57,612 bases of DNA from Bacilli bacterium (GTDB taxonomy: Bacteria > Bacillota_I > Bacilli_A > RF39 > UBA660). The notes beneath the pieces are model-generated. The model was not told the DNA's origin and did not search any database. It saw nothing but the letters and a program-made list of their open reading frames with translations. Where the stretch lies: NCBI GenBank assembly GCA_028706395.1, contig JAQWBL010000005.1:1-57612 (forward strand). The letters are read 5' to 3'. The number at the start of each line of letters is the position of its first letter. Position 1 is the first letter of the stretch. Shown in pieces: positions 17,686 to 25,243 of this stretch. Both the position numbers and the translations under genes were made by a program.

Positions 17686-17703
17686 TTAGTAAGAGGTTGA
17701 TTT

Positions 17704-17910
17704 ATGGAAATAGATATAAGAAAAAGCATTATCGAAAATTTTAAAGGTGCCAGTAGTGATGAAATAAAACAATCAATTGTTTCTTCAACTGAATCCAATG
17801 AGGAAATTACTTTACCAGGGTTAGGAGTCTTTTTTGAAATACTATGGAAAAATAGTGATGAGAATAGCAAAGAATATATTTTAAATACCTTAAAAGAAAA
17901 TATTAATTAA
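17704..17910 (+). CDS. sspI: small acid-soluble spore protein SspI
   Basis: The 68-residue protein matches the SspI family along its length: the DIRKSIIENFKGAS start, a central IVSS..SNEEITLPGLGVFFE stretch and WKNSDENSKEYILNTLKE at the end parallel B. subtilis SspI (the LPGLGVLFEVIWKNASE region). It is a minor forespore protein involved in spore core architecture and outgrowth, not an alpha/beta DNA-coating type. It is transcribed alone from a sigma-G-like promoter and ends four bases past the stop of the convergent gene 17907..18254. Its presence is strong evidence for endospore formation. Confidence 0.95.
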   Translation: MEIDIRKSIIENFKGASSDEIKQSIVSSTESNEEITLPGLGVFFEILWKNSDENSKEYILNTLKENIN

Positions 17911-18254
17911 TTATCATCGATAATTCTTCCTAAAAACTTAAAAGTTTCTTTTATTCCTAATTTAGTATATTTGCCTATGTTATAAGATAATTGATATCCC
18001 AATTGGGATATTTTATTTTGATAATTTTTAACAGGGCTTTCTAAATAATTTTCAATATCAATATTTTTACCATCATGAACATCTTTTTCAAATTGTTTAA
18101 TCTTATCTTCCGTTAAAGCCACTTTTTTATGTTGTTCATAATCATAATAACCTGTTGACTGCGAAACATAAAGGGCTAGAAAAAGAATTAATAAAACAAT
18201 AAAAGTTGTATTAAATATCTTCGTATATAATTTTGTTTTATCTTCTGGTTTCAT
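17907..18254 (-). CDS. small membrane protein in the yqxA position of the gpr-spoIIP cluster
   Basis: The 115-residue product has one N-terminal membrane helix (about 13-30) and an extracytoplasmic helical domain rich in Lys, Asp and Tyr. It shares its first base with the end of spoIIP. In B. subtilis the order gpr-spoIIP-yqxA is the same and YqxA is also a ~110-residue single-pass membrane protein. Here I see position and topology agreement but no clear sequence identity, so the call rests on synteny. A sporulation-related membrane role is an inference. No catalytic motif is seen. Confidence 0.6.
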   Translation of the reverse strand: MKPEDKTKLYTKIFNTTFIVLLILFLALYVSQSTGYYDYEQHKKVALTEDKIKQFEKDVHDGKNIDIENYLESPVKNYQNKISQLGYQLSYNIGKYTKLGIKETFKFLGRIIDDN

Positions 18255-19258
18255 TAATTATCACCTACTACTTCTTTAAATATAGTAGCCAATGCTTCAG
18301 TAGTATTTAATACTTCATCTATCGTATTATTTTTACCACCAAGTTCTAACAAAATCATTTTTGAACTTAAATCTTGATTATATATTCCATCAACTCCACT
18401 TCCTTTTTTAGTTAATACACCGCGACTTAAATTAGGGTATTTAACTTTAATAAGATTATTTATTTTATTTACTAATTTTAAATTTTCTTCATATTTAGGA
18501 TGCTCTAAACCAACAACAAACAAAATGTTAGCATATTTTTTATTATTAATAGTAACAGTTGATGCTGTTTTAGTAAGATCATCACGATGAATATCAACTA
18601 TAAGTTCTAAATTTTTGTATTTATTTAAAGCATCAATTATATAAAAGCGACTTGCTTTATAACTATCCTGATGTTGCCAATTATTTATTTTCATAAATTC
18701 GATTATATTAGCATCTTCAGCAATTGATGGAATACTTAATTTATTAAGTTTTTCCTTTAACAAATATGACGCCATCATTACATTGGGTGTAATATTATAA
18801 ACTTCTAAATGCTTGGTACTATAATTTTCTAACTGATGAGAATTATAAATATAAATTTTAGGATCAGTTACATTATTTGAATATGGATTATTAATGTGCT
18901 TACTTATTTTTTCTAGTTCAGCAAGTGATTCACTATTATCACTATTATTAATTGTTTTTTCATCATCTTTACTATTAAACGTAATGGTTTTATCAATTAC
19001 TGATAATGGATCATTTATGTCAAAATTACTTATTATTTTAGTAACAACGCTAACTAGGTTTTTAGAGTTTTTTTCATACTGTAAATGATAATTAGAATTA
19101 TTTAAAAGAGCCCTAATAAATTCTTCATTACTAGTTACTAGGCTAACATTATTAAAATAATTCATAATTATTTGATATGACAAATATATTATCAATAGAT
19201 AAATAAGATATTTAACTCTTCCCTTTTTGCGCTTTTTAGTTTGAAATCTTTTTTTCAT
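18254..19258 (-). CDS. spoIIP: stage II sporulation protein P, SpoIIP
   Basis: SpoIIP is the amidase/endopeptidase of the DMP complex that drives engulfment of the forespore. The product has a short basic N-terminus, one membrane helix (about 17-38) and a C-terminal amidase domain with IYIYNSHQLENY (about 142-153, first metal-binding His), DIHRDDL (second His) and LLELGGKNNTIDEV (catalytic Glu). Length is usual. I choose ATG at 19258 with a GGGTGATTGG site rather than the GTG four codons upstream. It follows gpr by 79 bases and overlaps the next gene. A TGTCGAA sequence upstream is probably coincidental. Confidence 0.95.
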   Translation of the reverse strand: MKKRFQTKKRKKGRVKYLIYLLIIYLSYQIIMNYFNNVSLVTSNEEFIRALLNNSNYHLQYEKNSKNLVSVVTKIISNFDINDPLSVIDKTITFNSKDDEKTINNSDNSESLAELEKISKHINNPYSNNVTDPKIYIYNSHQLENYSTKHLEVYNITPNVMMASYLLKEKLNKLSIPSIAEDANIIEFMKINNWQHQDSYKASRFYIIDALNKYKNLELIVDIHRDDLTKTASTVTINNKKYANILFVVGLEHPKYEENLKLVNKINNLIKVKYPNLSRGVLTKKGSGVDGIYNQDLSSKMILLELGGKNNTIDEVLNTTEALATIFKEVVGDN

Positions 19259-19336
19259 CCAATCACCCACTTTAATTTATTCATATTATAAGTTATTATG
19301 AATAAATATTATGTCGAATCAAAAAGAATCTATCAA

Positions 19337-20374
19337 TTAAATATTATTAATGTTTTTGTGAAGAGCTCGGTTAATACCATTCCCAATAATATCTCCTAAT
19401 TGATTCATCAAAAAATCAACTTCTTTAGGGGTAACCATTAAGTTGTACCCAATTGGAGTTAACACTTCAAAAATAAGTTGTTTTAATTCATTATCATCAA
19501 GACTTCCAACCATTCCTAGTAATTGTTCCTTATCTTGTTTTTTAATCGAATACTGATGTTTTAAATAATTAATACTTGTGACCGGTATTAATTTATTAAA
19601 GGGATTATTAATATTTTGCTTGGAATAAGAAAAATGCTTATGCATGTAATTAAAAGTATCACTAACAATCGTTACCGCATCAACAACAGTCGGAACTCCA
19701 ATCGCAATAACTGGAATACCGATTTCTTGTTTATTAATAGCTTTACGATTATTACCAATTCCACTTCCAGGATTTATTCCAGAATCAGTCATTTGAATCG
19801 TTTTGTTTAGTCTCTCAACGGATTGACTGGCTAAAGAATCAACAACTATTAATAACTCAGGTTTCAAACTTTCAGTAACACTTTTGATTAAATCGCTTGT
19901 TTCAAAACCAGTTGTCCCCATAACGCCAGGTTTTAATGCACATACCCTTTTAAATCCAGATCCCAAACTATTTAAAAGATATAAGTGATTAGTAACAACA
20001 ATATTATTAATTACTAATGGCCCTAAAGAATCGGGTGTTGATTTTTCATTACCAAGACCGACAATAAGGACCAAATCATCTTCTTTTATTTTTAAAAATG
20101 ATAGCATTTCCTTTAATTTCTCACTAAACACTTCTTTTACTTTTTCTTTATTATCGTAATCTGTTACATCATCAAATTCAATCGTTATATAACTACCCTC
20201 AGGTTTTCCTATTTTAGTTGAACCAAGGCTGTCTAAGTAAACAGTAGTTATGGTTAAATTTTTAGTCTCTTCAACATGTGATTTAATTCCGGTTTCTGAC
20301 TTTGTATTAGCAATCGCTTCAATGGCCAAATCTGTTCTAATATTATACTTTTCTAAATCTATTTCATGACTCAT
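19337..20374 (-). CDS. gpr: germination protease GPR
   Basis: GPR is an atypical aspartic-type protease that degrades small acid-soluble spore proteins at germination; it is made as a zymogen that cuts off its own N-terminal propeptide. The KYNIRTDLAIEAI stretch (about 9-21) is the conserved processing-site region. Core motifs are VGLGNEKSTPDSLGP (about 106-120), VMGTTGFETSD, VVDSLASQS and DSGINPGSGIGNNRK. Length (345) is normal. It is the first gene of gpr-spoIIP-115aa gene and is divergent from rpsT, exactly the B. subtilis arrangement. A GGGTGATAAT site precedes the ATG. Confidence 0.97.
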   Translation of the reverse strand: MSHEIDLEKYNIRTDLAIEAIANTKSETGIKSHVEETKNLTITTVYLDSLGSTKIGKPEGSYITIEFDDVTDYDNKEKVKEVFSEKLKEMLSFLKIKEDDLVLIVGLGNEKSTPDSLGPLVINNIVVTNHLYLLNSLGSGFKRVCALKPGVMGTTGFETSDLIKSVTESLKPELLIVVDSLASQSVERLNKTIQMTDSGINPGSGIGNNRKAINKQEIGIPVIAIGVPTVVDAVTIVSDTFNYMHKHFSYSKQNINNPFNKLIPVTSINYLKHQYSIKKQDKEQLLGMVGSLDDNELKQLIFEVLTPIGYNLMVTPKEVDFLMNQLGDIIGNGINRALHKNINNI

Positions 20375-20474
20375 ATTATCACCCTACAGTTATTTTGGCA
20401 AAAATATTTGTTTTTATTGCTTTTTTAACTTTTTTTTGTTAAAATTAGTTTACTATGACTTGGGAGGTGAAAGA

Positions 20475-20738
20475 ATGCCAAATTTAAAAAATGCTATTAA
20501 AAAAGTAAACGTGATCGCAAATAAGAAAAAAAGTAATAACGAATATAAATCAAGTATGCGTACAGCTATTAAAAATGTTGAAAAGGCAGTAACAGAAAAC
20601 AATAGTGAAAAAGCAAAAGATTCTTTAAATGTTGCTATCAAGAGAATTGATAAAGCAGCTAAAAAAGGTGTTATCCACTCTAATAAAGCAGCACGCGATA
20701 AATCAAAATTAACAAAAAAAGTAAATGTAATGGAGTAA
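20475..20738 (+). CDS. rpsT: ribosomal protein S20
   Basis: The 87-residue Lys/Ala-rich helical protein starts MPNLKNAIKKVNVI and contains the NKAARDKSKLTKKVN C-terminus normal for S20, a 16S rRNA 5'-domain binder. I choose the ATG at 20475, preceded by GGGAGGTGAAAG, over an in-frame upstream ATG at 20436 with no such site. A TTGCTT-N17-TAAAAT promoter-like sequence lies upstream and a short hairpin with a T-run downstream (20733..20753). Divergence from gpr is conserved with Bacillus. Confidence 0.96.
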   Translation: MPNLKNAIKKVNVIANKKKSNNEYKSSMRTAIKNVEKAVTENNSEKAKDSLNVAIKRIDKAAKKGVIHSNKAARDKSKLTKKVNVME

Positions 20739-20753
20739 TTTACTCTTTTTTTT
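20733..20753 (+). terminator. probable terminator of rpsT
   Basis: GAGTAATTTACTC can fold into a short hairpin and is followed by eight Ts, overlapping the stop codon. The hairpin is weak, so read-through into the next gene is possible. Confidence 0.6.
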
Positions 20754-20770
20754 CATAGAAAGGTGATCAT

Positions 20771-21709
20771 GTGAAAAAATTTCTTAGTATAACAATTTTG
20801 TTAATCCTTTTAGCAGTCACCATTATTTATCAAAAAGAAATTTCCAATTATGTTATTGTTAATTTTATTTACAAACGAGACATTGTTGTTGAAGATTCCA
20901 ATCAATATAAACTTAGCTACAATTTTCAATACTTAAGTAAAACCGATAATTTTGCACCCAAAAATGAAAAAGAACTAATTAATGTTATTTATACTATTTT
21001 AAATAACGGTTGGGATACATTTACTTTCTATTGTGATATAAAATATAAAGATTGTATAGATGATGTTGATGCCTTATCAAGAAATTCAGCCTTACTATCA
21101 ACATTAAATAACTTTGTTCATCCATTTAACAGTTATAATGTTTTATATATGAATTATAATGATTTGGGTAGAGTAACTATTAATATCGACAAAACATATC
21201 ATGATAATGAAATAGAAATTTTAGAAAGTAGAGTCGATGAGATATATAATAATTTAATTAAAGACGACATGAATACACGAGATAAAATACTTGCCATTCA
21301 TGATTATATTATTAATGAAACAACTTATGATACTGAAAGAGCTGCGGCTATTACTTCAAACGATTATAGCTATAACCCTCTTTATCAATCACATAAAGCC
21401 CTTGGTCCTCTAATTCAAAAAATGGGAATATGTGGCGGATATAGTGATTCAATGGCCTTGTTTTTAATTAAAATGGGAATTCCAAATTACAAAATATCTA
21501 ATGCTGATCATATTTGGAATTATGTTTACTTAGATAACTCATGGTATCATCTTGATCTAACTTGGGATGACCCCGTTGCTAGTAATAAAAAAGACATTCT
21601 TATCCATGATTATTTTTTAATTACCACAGATAAATTATTTTCAATAAAAAACAATCATCAATTCAAAGAAAATATATTTATGGAGGCTGCACTTAATAAA
21701 AACATCTAA
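20771..21709 (+). CDS. membrane-anchored transglutaminase-like protein
   Basis: The 312-residue protein has an N-terminal signal anchor (about 4-20) and an extracytoplasmic domain with the transglutaminase-like Cys-His-Asp triad: Cys in MGICGGYSDSMALFL (about 217-230), His in ADHIWNYVYL, and Asp in LDLTWDDP. It matches bacterial exported transglutaminase/protease-like proteins, some of which act on cell-wall or spore proteins. Translation begins at GTG with an AAAGGTGATCAT site. It may be read from the rpsT promoter through a weak terminator. A G-U-containing hairpin follows it. Substrate unknown. Confidence 0.8.
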   Translation: MKKFLSITILLILLAVTIIYQKEISNYVIVNFIYKRDIVVEDSNQYKLSYNFQYLSKTDNFAPKNEKELINVIYTILNNGWDTFTFYCDIKYKDCIDDVDALSRNSALLSTLNNFVHPFNSYNVLYMNYNDLGRVTINIDKTYHDNEIEILESRVDEIYNNLIKDDMNTRDKILAIHDYIINETTYDTERAAAITSNDYSYNPLYQSHKALGPLIQKMGICGGYSDSMALFLIKMGIPNYKISNADHIWNYVYLDNSWYHLDLTWDDPVASNKKDILIHDYFLITTDKLFSIKNNHQFKENIFMEAALNKNI

Positions 21710-21750
21710 AAAAGCATTAAGATTTATATCTTAGTGCTTTTCTTATTTTT
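21708..21750 (+). terminator. terminator between convergent genes
   Basis: A long hairpin (AAAAGCATTAAGAT, loop, ATCTTAGTGCTTTT with a G-U pair) followed by TCTTATTTTT. It ends the transglutaminase gene and may also serve the sensor kinase gene from the other side. Confidence 0.75.
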
Positions 21751-22969
21751 AATTATTAATTATTGGCAACTTAATATCAACTGTTGTCCCATTATTTATT
21801 TTAGAATCATATTTAATAGTCCCTTTATGTCCTTTAACAATTTCTTTTGTAAGCGCAATTCCGAGTCCTGTACCATTTGGTTTTGTCGTACAAAAAGGTT
21901 CGCCTAATTTTTCAAGTTGTTCTTTAGTAAACCCCACTCCATTATCTTTAATATATACATGAACAAATTTATTAGTAATTTTAGTATAAACTGATAACTT
22001 TCCCTCTTCCTTTGATTCCATTGCTTCAATCGCATTTTTAATAATATTTATAAATACTTGAATCAATCTATTATAATCACCATGAATATAAATACTATCA
22101 TCACTAACCTCAAAATCATATTGTATATCTTTAGATTTTAAAATCGGTATAAAATTATCGAAAACATCTTCTAAAACCATGTTAATATCAACTACATCAT
22201 GTTCAATTTTTATTTTTGTCATACATAAGAAATCTTGGAGCAAAATCAAAGTTCTTTCGATTTCTTCTTTTAAAATGGGTACATATTTTTGACTATGCTT
22301 AATATTATTAACATCAAACATATCTAAATAACCTTTACAAACCGCAATTGGATTTTTAATCTCATGAGTAATTCGAAACAACGTTGATCTAAACTGCTTT
22401 TCTTGTTCAATTTCTTTTAAAGTCATATGATAATTGACCACATCTTCAGCTTTTTCACAAGTCCCAACAATAACTAAAGTCATAAATATTGATTTAAGCA
22501 TAATTATTAGCATTATCATATATTCATTATTATAAACTAATAAAAATAAGACTATATAAATAATTAATTTGAAGAAAATAATCAATGAAATATAAAGACT
22601 TTTTCTTTTATAAAAAAATTGATATATCATATAGTAACCAAGGTATTCAGCGATAAGCAAAAATACATCTATATCAAAATTGTAAGTGTAATAAATAATC
22701 AGCATTACCGACAGCAAACCAACGCTAACATTTCGTTTCTTTATATATGCAATAATAAGAGGAATGTTTATTATAAGAAATAATTTTTCGGAAGCATCTG
22801 TTATTCCAAATCTAGTAACCAGGTATAACGAAGTAACTAAACAAAAATCAAAGATTAAATCTTTTTCAGGTTTTCCAATATTTTTATTGCGCATCATATA
22901 AAAAACCCATAAAATAAGTGGAAATAAAAGAAGAACCAAGTTTAAAATTATACCATCAAATAAATTCAT
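21749..22969 (-). CDS. sensor histidine kinase, KinB-like sporulation type
   Basis: The 406-residue protein has about six membrane helices in the first 170 residues with almost no extracellular loops, then HisKA with ITHEIKNPIAVCKG (about 202-215; phospho-acceptor His), N-box FINIIKNAIEAM, G1 DNGVGFT and G2 GTGLGIALTK. There is no receiver domain and no response-regulator gene next to it, so it is an orphan kinase. Such multi-helix orphan kinases (KinB, KinD type) feed the Spo0F/Spo0B/Spo0A phosphorelay in spore formers. Two 0A-box-like sites lie 35-51 bases upstream of the ATG. The signal sensed is unknown. Confidence 0.85.
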   Translation of the reverse strand: MNLFDGIILNLVLLLFPLILWVFYMMRNKNIGKPEKDLIFDFCLVTSLYLVTRFGITDASEKLFLIINIPLIIAYIKKRNVSVGLLSVMLIIYYTYNFDIDVFLLIAEYLGYYMIYQFFYKRKSLYISLIIFFKLIIYIVLFLLVYNNEYMIMLIIMLKSIFMTLVIVGTCEKAEDVVNYHMTLKEIEQEKQFRSTLFRITHEIKNPIAVCKGYLDMFDVNNIKHSQKYVPILKEEIERTLILLQDFLCMTKIKIEHDVVDINMVLEDVFDNFIPILKSKDIQYDFEVSDDSIYIHGDYNRLIQVFINIIKNAIEAMESKEEGKLSVYTKITNKFVHVYIKDNGVGFTKEQLEKLGEPFCTTKPNGTGLGIALTKEIVKGHKGTIKYDSKINNGTTVDIKLPIINN

Positions 22970-23003
22970 TTTCTCACCTCAAAAAAAGTATATCGCAAAT
23001 GTT

Positions 23004-23020
23004 TGTCGTAAATTGTCGAA
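23004..23020 (+). promoter_or_regulatory. tandem Spo0A-box-like sites upstream of the sensor kinase
   Basis: TGTCGTA (23004..23010) and TGTCGAA (23014..23020) are in the same orientation with start points 10 bases, one helical turn, apart. The second matches the 0A-box core exactly and the first with one mismatch. Isolated TGTCGAA is expected by chance a few times in this window; the phased pair is what makes it notable. Confidence 0.5.
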
Positions 23021-23045
23021 AAAAGAAAAAAAGTGACAAAATACA

Positions 23046-23360
23046 TCACTTTAAATCTTCTATTTGTTTTTTTAACTGCTTTGCTTCTTCACCAAGTATT
23101 ATTTTAAGTTGATTGTCAATTTCAACTATTCCTTTAGCACCCATTTTCTGAATAGCTTCCTTATTAACAACATTCACATCTTTTACATCTACAATAAACC
23201 TTGATTTATTGAATTCGTAATTTAAGATGTTTTCTTTCCCACCAAGGTAAACAATAAGCTTATTCGCCCTGATTTTAAAATCCTTTTTCTTTGAATTAGT
23301 TATCGCAAGAGCGATGACAATCAAAATTATAATAATAATTAAATATTGAGTATATTCCAT
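23046..23360 (-). CDS. membrane-tethered PTS EIIB-like domain without the active-site cysteine
   Basis: The 104-residue protein has one N-terminal Ile-rich membrane helix (about 5-22) and a cytoplasmic domain that lines up with glucose-family EIIB: ANKLIVYLGGKENI, then KSRFIVDVKD, then IQKMGAKGIVEIDNQLKIILG. In functional EIIB the residue in the DACITRLR motif is the phosphorylated Cys; here the equivalent stretch is YEFNKSRF, with Asn, so phosphotransfer is impossible. Start: ATG at 23360 with GGTGA eight bases upstream, and a TTGGTA-N17-TATAAT promoter just before. Similar Cys-less EIIB-like proteins occur near SEDS genes in some low-GC bacteria as far as I recall. Function unknown. Confidence 0.75.
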   Translation of the reverse strand: MEYTQYLIIIIILIVIALAITNSKKKDFKIRANKLIVYLGGKENILNYEFNKSRFIVDVKDVNVVNKEAIQKMGAKGIVEIDNQLKIILGEEAKQLKKQIEDLK

Positions 23361-23379
23361 AATATATATCACCAATATA

Positions 23380-23408
23380 ATTATACTATAATTTTTATAA
23401 ATTACCAA
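23380..23408 (-). promoter_or_regulatory. promoter of the EIIB-like gene
   Basis: TTGGTA (23408..23403), 17-base spacer and TATAAT (23385..23380) on the minus strand, 20 bases before the chosen ATG. It also rules out the longer reading frame starting at 23456. Confidence 0.8.
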
Positions 23409-23504
23409 CTTTTTTAGCAAATAATACAAAGTAATTATACATATCCATTCTCTCATAATTGAATAATAATTATTTTTAGTGTAATATATTAATAGGTGAT
23501 AACT

Positions 23505-24635
23505 TTGAAAAATGTATCTAAATATAAAGTCGATAAATTTATTCTAATTCCTATGTTTTTATTTGTTATTATTAGTATATTAACAATTCATAGTGCCCAA
23601 GAATTATTACCTTCATACTTAAATAATCTTTATATAAAACAATTAGTATGGTACATTTTAGGATTTGCCATTGCCTATTTTATAATGTTTATTGGAAATA
23701 GCTATATTTATAGAAATATTGGGATACTATATATCATTGGTGTCCTTACCCTAATAGCCCTACTACTTTTCGCAGAACCCATCAACGATGCGAGGTGCTG
23801 GTTCACAATACCTGGGGTTGGAACAATCCAACCCAGTGAATTTATGAAAATAATATTAATTATTACACTCGCTAAAATGATTAATAAATTTAATGAAGAT
23901 TATTCTAACCCAACCGTTAAAGAAGAATTTATATTTCTTTTAAAAATAATTGGTGTGGTTTTTATTCCAAGTATATTGACATTTTTACAACCAGATACCG
24001 GAGTTGTCTTAATATATCTCATTATAACCGTTGTTATGCTTTTTGTATCAGGTATTAGATATCGATGGTTCGCTATTTTATTTGGGTCATTAGGTACCTT
24101 AGTTGCTATTGTTTTAGTTATTTATTTTATTAATACTGATTTATTTATAAATTTATTTGGCACTAATTTCTTTTTAAGAGTCGACCGACTACTTGACTGG
24201 TCGAGCAAAACTGGCTATCAATTAGAAAATGGTTTAAGTGCAATAGGTGCTGGTGGTTTATTTGGAAATGGACTTGGTAATACCCCTATTTATTTCCCAG
24301 AACCTCAAACCGATTTTATCTTTGCTGTTTTTGCTAATAATTTTGGTTTTATCGGATCTCTTTTCTTAATTGGTTTAATTATCTTTTTCGATGTATACTT
24401 AATATCAGTTGCGATTAATACAAACAAAAATACTAATAAATATGTCATTGCTGGAATTGTTGGAATGCTTTTATACCAACAAGTTCAAAACATAGGTATG
24501 ACCTTTGGTCTGCTACCTATTACTGGTATTACTTTACCATTTATTAGTTATGGTGGTTCAAGCTTACTAAGCTATATGTTAATGGCCGGTATTATTTTTA
24601 ATATTTCCAATGAATCATTTCGCTACACTAATTAA
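23505..24635 (+). CDS. SEDS-family peptidoglycan glycosyltransferase (RodA/FtsW/SpoVE)
   Basis: About ten membrane helices and SEDS signatures: the NDARCWFTIPGVGTIQPSEFMKI region (lipid II-binding; about 92-115), FLQPDTG in the middle, GGLFGNGLGNTPIYFPEPQTDFIFAV and the C-terminal GITLPFISYGGSSLLSYM. The catalytic Asp after the PEPQ motif is present. SEDS proteins polymerise lipid II; RodA serves elongation, FtsW division, SpoVE the spore cortex. Sequence alone does not decide among them here, although the length favours RodA or SpoVE. The TTG at 23505 with AGGTGATAAC upstream is preferred to GTG at 23496. It stands alone, divergent from the EIIB-like gene. Confidence 0.88.
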   Translation: MKNVSKYKVDKFILIPMFLFVIISILTIHSAQELLPSYLNNLYIKQLVWYILGFAIAYFIMFIGNSYIYRNIGILYIIGVLTLIALLLFAEPINDARCWFTIPGVGTIQPSEFMKIILIITLAKMINKFNEDYSNPTVKEEFIFLLKIIGVVFIPSILTFLQPDTGVVLIYLIITVVMLFVSGIRYRWFAILFGSLGTLVAIVLVIYFINTDLFINLFGTNFFLRVDRLLDWSSKTGYQLENGLSAIGAGGLFGNGLGNTPIYFPEPQTDFIFAVFANNFGFIGSLFLIGLIIFFDVYLISVAINTNKNTNKYVIAGIVGMLLYQQVQNIGMTFGLLPITGITLPFISYGGSSLLSYMLMAGIIFNISNESFRYTN

Positions 24636-24636
24636 C

Positions 24637-24665
24637 TTGACAAATAAAAATGTTTTTGATATTAT
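24637..24665 (+). promoter_or_regulatory. promoter of the 172-residue unknown gene
   Basis: Perfect TTGACA (24637..24642), 17-base spacer and TATTAT (24660..24665), beginning right after the stop of the SEDS gene and 27 bases before the ATG of the next gene. Confidence 0.85.
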
Positions 24666-24691
24666 AAACAACACTTGGAGGTGAATTGTTA

Positions 24692-25210
24692 ATGAGTAGC
24701 ACTATTTCAAAAAATATTTTCATAATTGCATCATATGAATCATATCAATTTTTAGCAGATAATTTAGACAAAATTCTTTATAGTTACGATTTAGAAAACA
24801 GTAATGTAATATTACCTTTTCAATTCAAAACACGTGATTTTATAAGTTTAAATATTGAAAACAATTCACAAAACTTTTTAATTGAAAGTGATGAATATAT
24901 TAAAACTTTTGATAATTATAATTTATTTACTAATCAACAAATACTAGATTTAAGAATTCTTGAATCAAAAAAAAGATCATATCAATATTGGCTTAATAAC
25001 AAATTAGCATACAGCAAGTTTCAAATACCTCAATCTGATACATGCATTGTTATTAAAGATGAAGATGTTAATATTAGTATTCAAAAAGAACTAAAAGTCG
25101 AAATGAATATTGCCAAACAATTAAATAAACAAATTATTAATATCGATAAAGATCAGTTCTTATCGCTAAATGAAAAGATAAAGATTTTAAAGCAAAAATG
25201 GAATAATTAA
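24692..25210 (+). CDS. unknown soluble protein; C-terminal half loosely TIR-like
   Basis: I do not recognise the family. The 172-residue protein has no signal peptide or membrane segment. The first part alternates predicted strands and helices; the last third (SDTCIVIKDE, then IQKELKVEMNIAKQLNKQIINI) follows the pattern strand - helix with Glu - strand seen in TIR-like and MTH538-type domains (a 'decide to act' strand followed by an E-helix-K-I-I-x-I strand). That similarity is weak. The gene has its own strong promoter, ATG with GGAGGTG nine bases upstream, and a terminator, so it is a well-expressed single-gene transcript. What could be checked is a structure prediction. Confidence 0.7.
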   Translation: MSSTISKNIFIIASYESYQFLADNLDKILYSYDLENSNVILPFQFKTRDFISLNIENNSQNFLIESDEYIKTFDNYNLFTNQQILDLRILESKKRSYQYWLNNKLAYSKFQIPQSDTCIVIKDEDVNISIQKELKVEMNIAKQLNKQIINIDKDQFLSLNEKIKILKQKWNN

Positions 25211-25243
25211 AAGATATTTTCAAAATAGAAAATATCTTTTTTA
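25209..25243. terminator. bidirectional terminator
   Basis: AAAAGATATTTTC, a six-base loop and GAAAATATCTTTT form a long hairpin with A-run and T-run on both sides. It ends the unknown gene on the plus strand and the prepilin-like gene on the minus strand. Confidence 0.85.

Noticed and set aside
19312-19318. Exact TGTCGAA (0A-box core) upstream of spoIIP
   Set aside because: A single 7-base match is expected several times by chance in a window this size, and there is no second phased copy.
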